Below, piece by piece: positions 57,956 to 64,000 of a DNA stretch of 64,000 nt (its first letter is position 1; each line of letters begins with the position of its first letter). This stretch comes from Lumbricus rubellus. Lineage: Eukaryota; Annelida; Clitellata; Crassiclitellata; Lumbricidae. The notes below the pieces were generated by a model. That model did not search any database, had not been told where the DNA came from, and worked only from the letters and a program-made list of their open reading frames with translations. The stretch spans positions 31,671,494 to 31,735,493 of the forward strand of contig OX243811.1 of the NCBI GenBank assembly GCA_945859605.1, given 5' to 3'. A program made the translations under genes and the position numbers.

Positions 57956-58169
57956 TAGATCTATACACAATTAAAATATTTGAAAACTAAAATAAACAAG
58001 ATTATATGAGGTCATAATATACAATAATACAATACATTATTGGAATGTAGCTAGATATAATTATTACTTTAGTAAACAGGGAGTAGCGTTCCATGCTGTA
58101 GCATACCCACATTTAATATAGCAAGGCAAAAGAGCATTATAGCATTAACTGCCTTGCGCAACAGTCGTT

Positions 58170-58512
58170 TATGCTGTCAATGGCTTGGGAATGGAAGTTA
58201 TAGTGGGTGGATTTGGTCCGAGGTTGGAAGATAATGCCACTCCATGTGGATGATAGGAATTCGACGCTCCTCTCCTGCATCTCGTTGCTCCTCGGGAGTA
58301 GAGATCCTCGCTGCTCAATGGGATTTGTTGTTCCTCTTCAAGATCACTGCCATGCTTATCGGAAGTGTGAACCATCACCAACCAATGACCGCCGTAAAAC
58401 ACCGACAGTTCATAGCGTCTTTTTCTTCCAACAGCTCTATGTATTGTCCTTCGAAACCATACTTTGATCTTTTCTTCAGCTGTCATGTAATCTGCAGAGG
58501 CAGTGGGTTCAT
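58170..58512 (-). CDS. Possible terminal exon of unknown gene
   Basis: On the minus strand an acceptor-like CACTGCCTCTGCAG precedes DYMTAEEKIKVWFRRTIHRA, VGRKRRYELSVFYGGHWLVM, VHTSDKHGSDLEEEQQIPLS and further polar sequence to a stop at about 58170. Composition and the strong acceptor look exon-like, but I recognise no family and found no partner exon. It may be transposon-derived or chance. Confidence 0.3.
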
Positions 58513-58734
58513 TCATGTGAACAGCATCTACAGCGGTAATGACAAAAGCAATTAATTTTAAACAATTAGTCTTTCTTTGGGTGAAAATGAGCAATGCAAT
58601 TGTTATTCCACAAAAAGTGTTCAGGACTATACCTCCTATACTGGCCTAACCATCACAACACTTTCGTGAGGTACTCAAAGGTGTCATAGGAGGCTGTTAG
58701 ATGCATACATACACAATCAGGGTGGCCAAACATT

Positions 58735-58945
58735 TAATAATATTTTTCTTTATTGGATTCATACTGGAAAACGCAGTATGTTTACATGAAACAATCCTAA
58801 TTAATGTCAATCTTAAATAAAGAACAGACAGCCTGCAATGACAGGAATAGCAGCCTACAAAGCACATCTATCCTATGGGGAGGCTTCGATATTCGAACTC
58901 AGCACCGCTGATCTTCACACCAATGTGCTACCCAATCTGCCACCC
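58735..58945 (-). repeat. SINE-C copy 1
   Basis: Minus strand: GGCAGATTGGGTAGCACATT (A-box-like), GAGTTCGAATATC (B box), TTTGTAGGCTGCTATT, and the tail CAATAAAGAAAAATATTATT. Confidence 0.75.
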
Positions 58946-59439
58946 AAATATACACTGATACTAAATAAATATACAGTGTGGCCACAGAAATATGACATAA
59001 GAATTCCCTAAGTTTTCTAGAGGCAACTTCTAACATTTCAAGAGAGTGTTTTAATCACTGTCTTATTAATATTAAGATTTAAAATCATTTTTTTTGGCGG
59101 CCGACTTCGCCCCTTATAGCACACCTTTCCCTGCCGTAATTTTTATTTACCATCACTGCATCTTTTTCTGTGTAATACCGCACATCAAATAACTAAATAT
59201 TTATTTCAGAAATTTTAAATAACATCTCTTCAAGGTAGGTTACTCACTCATAGGTGCTACAGCGCAACCATGGCACACAAAAACAAAATACTATAGAAGA
59301 GCAGATCTCTACAACCCGGAAAGGCAGCCATGGAATCTTAGTATTAACCTCAATGTGCACAAGACTGGATGATCATTTCTTACCAACTCTTGCTCCTAGT
59401 TCTGCCCATAATTTATATTTTTAAGGAGTGTCATAGTAC

Positions 59440-59920
59440 TTACAGTCATGACCAAAAGGTTACGACCGGCATATTTTGATGAATATATATTGAATGAAAG
59501 ACAAGTAACTTTTGATAAACAGATTATTTATACCGTCTGAAATACCTATTTAATATTTTATGTCATTACACACAACTGGGGGGAAAATTTAACTTACAAT
59601 TGAATCTTTTATCAGCAATAATAGTTCAATTGTGTGAAAGTGTTGATTTTGGTGAGTTTCATTCATAACTCCAATCAAACACCAATTGACATCGACACAC
59701 AGTGTCCAAAATCAATCATTATTTCCATTGGAAGCATGACCTGGTGGCAGTCCAGACTTGAACACTATTGAGAATGTGTGGACAGTGCCAATGAAGAAGC
59801 AGAAGCTCTCTCTCTCTCTCTCGTCATGATCGAACTTCTGAGGCTGACTTGTTCAACTGGATTAAGGCTGTGTGTGCGAGAATATCTTGGAAGGGAATAG
59901 GGACAAATGAGTGGGTACGC
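59440..59920 (+). pseudogene. Tc1-like transposase remnant
   Basis: From 59740 the frame reads PGGSPDLNTIENVWTVPMKK, the Tc1 motif S-P-D-L-N-P-I-E-N-x-W with the catalytic Glu. After a TC microsatellite shift it continues RHDRTSEADLFNWIKAVCAR. TACAGTCATGACCAAAAGG at 59441 looks like the left end. Broken by frameshifts. Confidence 0.6.
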
Positions 59921-59991
59921 ACAGAAATTTATATCGAAACGATGAATAGTTACAACAAATAGTGCCAAGAAGAAAGTTCGGTTTCTTTTAT

Positions 59992-60206
59992 CATGTTATG
60001 CGCTCAAATGGACTGGAAAAAGATGTGATGCTGGCATGCGGAGAGGGAAGTAAACAAGGTTTGCCAAGGAAAAGGTGGTTGGACAAGGTTAAAAAACAAC
60101 AGGCTTGAATCTGGAAGAACTAAGGGAAGCGACATCAGAAAGAAAGAAATGGAAAAGGTTGGTCATGATGGTCGCTAGAGTTCAAGAAACTGACAGCACA
60201 AGGTGA
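59992..60206 (+). pseudogene. Non-LTR retrotransposon (LINE) C-terminal fragment
   Basis: Reads HVMRSNGLEKDVMLACGEGS then KQGLPRKRWLDKVKKQ. After one frameshift it reads GLNLEELREATSERKKWKRL then VMMVARVQE and stop. The G-x-P-R-x-R-W ... D/E-R-x-x-W-x-x-L-V pattern is the usual end of LINE reverse-transcriptase ORFs. A GT microsatellite follows at 60210, as a LINE tail would seed. Confidence 0.7.
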
Positions 60207-60208
60207 CA

Positions 60209-60209
<1 letters not shown>

Positions 60210-60241
<32 letters not shown>
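60210..60241. repeat. (GT)n microsatellite
   Basis: Pure GTGTGT run directly 3' of the LINE fragment. Confidence 0.95.
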
Positions 60242-60243
<2 letters not shown>

Positions 60244-60549
60244 ATAACACCTGAGTTCTGCTGAAAATAGGAATCGATGCCGAAGTGCATTCAAACGGTT
60301 ATTAAAAACACAGAATATCACAGTAAATACTGATCCTCAAGTGATATGTCTTATTGTGGTGACATTAAATGACACACACAGTCAAAACAATGGAAATGAT
60401 TTATTTTGGGCACTGTCTGTGTGTCAATGTCAATAAGTGATTTAATCAACATTGGAAACTGGCCAAAATTCACATTTTCACACAAATAAACTATAAATAC
60501 AGATCAAAGATTCATTTGCAAGTCTTGATTTTCACTCACAGTGGAGTTT

Positions 60550-60757
60550 ATTTGTATGTACACCTGTTATAGCGCCCCTTCAAGCTCTCTACTCAGCGGC
60601 GCTTCCGATTGCAGCGCGAACACTGCATCGGATTTTCATGTCGAAGCACTGAGCAATTGAAAGTGCAGGACTACGCGGCGACTTGAGGTGGATTTGAACA
60701 GGTCTGAAACCCTCCGACTGCAAGGCCATGAACATACCCACTACACCACCGTGCCCA
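60550..60757 (-). repeat. SINE-A, full-length copy, reverse
   Basis: Read in reverse: GGCACGGTGGTGTAGTGGGT, GGGTTTCAGACCTG, GATTTTCATG.., GCGCCGCTGAGTAGAGAGCT, GAAGGGGCGCTATAACAGG. Confidence 0.8.
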
Positions 60758-61326
60758 CAACTGAGTGTGATGACATTATACATCAAGTAGGCAGTTTAGA
60801 CAGTGACTAAACAAACACTAAGCAAAAATTGCCCAAATTTTAAAGAGAATGCATGAGAACCAAGCCTATAAATCAAATTCTGAATATCACCAGTGCCACA
60901 AGTTGAAATAATCCACAAGAAATGAACTATAAAAAACATCCATCATGGCCATGCACCAAGACTTTCTATTTGATCTTAAGTTAACGGCCCATTTTTATCT
61001 TTAAGGTTACTGATATTGATTTGAACAAGTAACAATTTACCAGATTTTTTCTTTAGGTCAGCTTCACATGAACGAGTCGGTCAGTCATGTGGCGAACAAC
61101 TCTCGTACTGTCCAGTGGTAGGTCAAGGCCTTCTGGCACGGTTGGAACGTGTATTCAGGCCACCTGTCAAGCAGAAACACGGCAAAGTACACCTTTCATT
61201 GACAGTTATCCACTGTAAGCGGCCTAGTGATGACCGTCCTAACAATGATCAAAATGCAAAACAAAAAGCAAACACTCAGTCATCGAAATAACATTCACCA
61301 TTATCAACCCAACAGTTTTCGAGCTG

Positions 61327-61562
61327 AGAATAATAATAATATCTTTTCTTTATTGAAACGCCTGCAAGACGCACCACGCTTTCCACTTACAAGTTATGCA
61401 GTAATCTTAATTAAACTTAACTACCAACTGAGCAGACAGCTTTGAAATTACATTGGCACTAATAGCAGCCTACAAATCAAAACCGCCCAATGGGGGCTCG
61501 AACCTGCTACCTGTCGCACTCTTGGCCAGTGTGTTAACCATTACTCTACCAGCCTCAGTTTG
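61327..61562 (-). repeat. SINE-C copy 2
   Basis: Minus strand: GGCTGGTAGAGTAATGGTTA (A-box-like), GGTTCGAGCCCC (B box), TTTGTAGGCTGCTATT shared with copy 1, and the tail CAATAAAGAAAAGATATTAT. Confidence 0.8.
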
Positions 61563-61569
61563 GGCAAGA

Positions 61570-63480
61570 ACTCATTTATCTTGAAATTCCCGCTTCCAAT
61601 TTACGCAGCAATTTTTTCAACAATTCAACCTTTTCATTTCATTACAAAATTGGTAATGTTCTCCTTTAGCGTCCGAAATTATTTCAATGGTTTCAATGGT
61701 AGCATCCAATAATAAATACTCTGGGTTTAAATGATCGTTTCACCTCAGCGTCCAAAAAAATTGATGTCATTCGCCTCATTCAATAGTTGCTATCCAACTT
61801 CTATTTATATAACAATTATTTTTCTTCATTCCAGCTCCAGTTAGGCAAGAACATTTTCATCAATCCAGCTTCAATTTCAGGCTTTTCAGCAGAATGCCTG
61901 CACTAACCCTAAAACTAACCCTAATTAACCGACCCTCACGACGCCTAACCCGAGCCCTAACCAACACTCATGCGCTAAATCCCGCTTCTATTTCGTCGGG
62001 AAATATTTTTCATCTAATTTATAAATTTTAACCGGCGAGACGCGTAAAACACGCAGCTGAAAACATGTAGTATATATAATAGGATGCTACATTGAAATAA
62101 TTTCGGATGCTAAAGGAAAACATTACCTGTGCAAAATTATTGTTCACCCATCCAGCTTCGATTTCAGCTAGATTGTTTTAATAATTTATGCCATTTGTAT
62201 TTGAATAAAAATTATTTTCACCATTCCAACTTCTACTTAGCAAGATTTCTTACATATTCTTGGCATCAATCGGACCAGCGCTGACCCACACAATGACGAA
62301 TGGTTTATGACGCCAACATAAATGCCTAACCCTCGGAATGAAAATATTCTTGCTTACATTAGTTAGATTGCAGAAAATTTATTGCTTAAATGGAATTGGA
62401 TTGAGTAAACGTGTATTTTAGCACATGTGGTAAATTATTCGCCATTGCATGGGTTTCAGCATTAGTCGCCTGGCGGTCCGCTAGTCACTTCGTTCTTGAA
62501 AACGTTCACACGTAACTTCTGATCAATTGACATCATGAGTACTGTGTTAGTCAGTCTAATCTGCAAGGTTTGGCATTTTGGGGTCAACCTGAATCTCGAA
62601 ACCAGACCCCCAAAACGTTAAAAATACACAAGCATCTGATTTCCGGAAACTAGCTTTTAGTAGAATCTGGGACTAATAATAATTATGATATTAGTCCAAG
62701 GTAAAATACACGGAGCCGCGTGCTTCAATGCGTGTCAAAAGTGATATCTTTATGCAACAAAGCAAAGACAAACAAAATATTAACTCACCGTTTTAACGTC
62801 AGGACTATAAATTGCCAAGGCACACAAAACGCATGGAAATCTAGACAAAATGTCACATTGATCGTTTCTTTGTTAAACTTGATCGCCATTTTCTTCGCTC
62901 AATTGCGCCATTTTTCCGGAAGTGCACCATAGACATAGTACATGATATGTAAGATGCGCAACCGCTTAATTTAATTAAGTAAGTAAGGGTGCTCCATTAA
63001 AAGCAAGCGAACTCTAAGCACTTAACATGTCCATTTTTTACTAATGGCGGTAAGGAACTGTAATTACGAGAATATTATACACTGCCATTTACCCTAAGTC
63101 ATGCCCCAATTATGATTCGACTCTTGCTGAAAATGCAGATAAATTTTTTTGTAAATAAGAAGTTGTGCGCTAGACCTAAAATTTAAAACCTTAGGCCCTA
63201 CTAATTTAACTCTCGACCGTTTAGGACAGTGTCAGATCATCTTTTCGCATGATACTGCATACATTTTATGCAGCTCTAACAATGCTAGAAGATGGAAAAT
63301 ATAATTATACGACAAGGACAAAAGCATGCCAAATGTGATTTCCATTTCGAAGGGTTCGATAGGCCAAGGCCTATATCCGAAACATGTTTCCGAAATCGCA
63401 ATTCTTCAGTTATTTCATTTCAATGGCATTTCATTAAAGACTTGTCTTTTCAAACCTGTTCCTACTGACAGCGCGGTAAT
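61570..63480. other. No gene seen
   Basis: AT-rich. A lone piece of the telomere-like minisatellite (ACTAACCCTAATTAACCGAC, CCTCACGACGCCTAACCCG) lies at about 61897-61965. TCCAGCTTC/AATTTCAG words recur between 61.6 and 62.3 kb without clear periodicity. Confidence 0.4.
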
Positions 63481-63489
63481 TGATAGAAT

Positions 63490-64000
63490 TCATGCCACCT
63501 ATGTGCATGCACGCATGCATGCATGCATGGATGCATACATGATTGCATCATGCATGCATGGAATCATGGATGCATGCATGTATGTACGTACGTACGTGCG
63601 TACGTACGTAGGTGTGTATGTATGTATGTATGTATGTATGTATGTATGTATGTATGTATGTATGTATGTATGTATGTATGTATGTATGTATGTATGTATG
63701 TATGTATGTATGTATGTATGTATGTATGTATGTATGTATGTATGTAGGCCTATGTACGTATGTATGTGTGTATGTATGCATGTGTGTATGCATGTATGTG
63801 TGTATGTATGTATGTATGTATGTATGTTTGTGTGTATGCATACATGTTTGTATGTATGCATGTATGTATGTATGTATGTAGTGTGTATGTAGTATGTATG
63901 TATGTATGTATGTATGTATGTATGTATGTATGTATGTATGTATGTATGTATGTATGTATGTATGTGTGTATGTATGTATGTTTGTATGTATGTATGTATG
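63490..64000. repeat. (GTAT)n tetranucleotide array running off the window
   Basis: ATGCATGC and TACGTACG palindromic blocks lead into more than 380 bp of GTATGTATGTAT, similar to the array at 31991-32380. The open frames on both strands are artefacts. Confidence 0.97.

Overview
The window reads as repeat-rich nuclear DNA of an animal, most likely a marine invertebrate deuterostome; an echinoderm is plausible but unproven. The evidence is spliced genes with GT/AG introns, a paramyosin or myosin-rod gene, many tRNA-derived SINEs, mariner, Tc1 and hAT remnants, foldback elements with internal TTAGGG-like minisatellites, and very many microsatellites. No bacterial operon, CRISPR array, rRNA or canonical tRNA gene was seen. 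Most open frames longer than 60 codons are products of simple repeats and are not annotated as genes.

Region by region. (1) 1-4885, + strand: the last seven exons of a muscle coiled-coil rod gene, best read as paramyosin, ending in a non-helical Gly/Ser/Arg-rich tail. (2) 7226-18709, - strand: about twelve exons of a two-domain cyclic-nucleotide-binding protein, CNBD2-like. Exon phases agree across nearly all junctions; one exon near 10.1 kb is unsettled. Its introns hold a mariner-type element with TA target duplication, an array of eight perfect CREB-type palindromes at about 74 bp spacing, and microsatellites. Just upstream of its first recognised exon are four perfect DR1 nuclear-receptor-type sites at exactly 30 bp spacing. 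(3) 19.56-20.63 kb: a long purine-rich tract followed by a long pyrimidine-rich tract. (4) 20.8-34.3 kb: no convincing gene; CAG, GAT, GTAT and CAT microsatellites and 31- and 90-bp minisatellites. (5) 34358-34574, + strand: a probable first coding exon of a class A GPCR (extracellular N terminus plus start of TM1). The rest of the gene was not found. (6) 34.8-64 kb: dense mobile and satellite DNA. This includes a 260-bp element with 8-bp target duplications, an 18-bp array, a 305-bp satellite interrupted by a SINE, four foldback elements with 7- to 9-bp target duplications, a 15-bp array, a hAT MITE with perfect 8-bp duplications, a possible 3.8-kb composite with long inverted termini, SINE copies, and mariner, Tc1 and LINE pseudogenes.

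Genes and context. The paramyosin-like and CNBD2-like genes are convergent: their 3' ends are separated by about 2.3 kb. Nothing suggests that the three genes act together. The most striking regulatory-looking feature is the CRE-palindrome array inside an intron of a gene that itself encodes a cyclic-nucleotide-binding protein. The most striking mobile-DNA feature is the foldback family built from GGACATT-type modules around telomere-like minisatellites. All calls come from reading the sequence by eye; no alignment or search was run.
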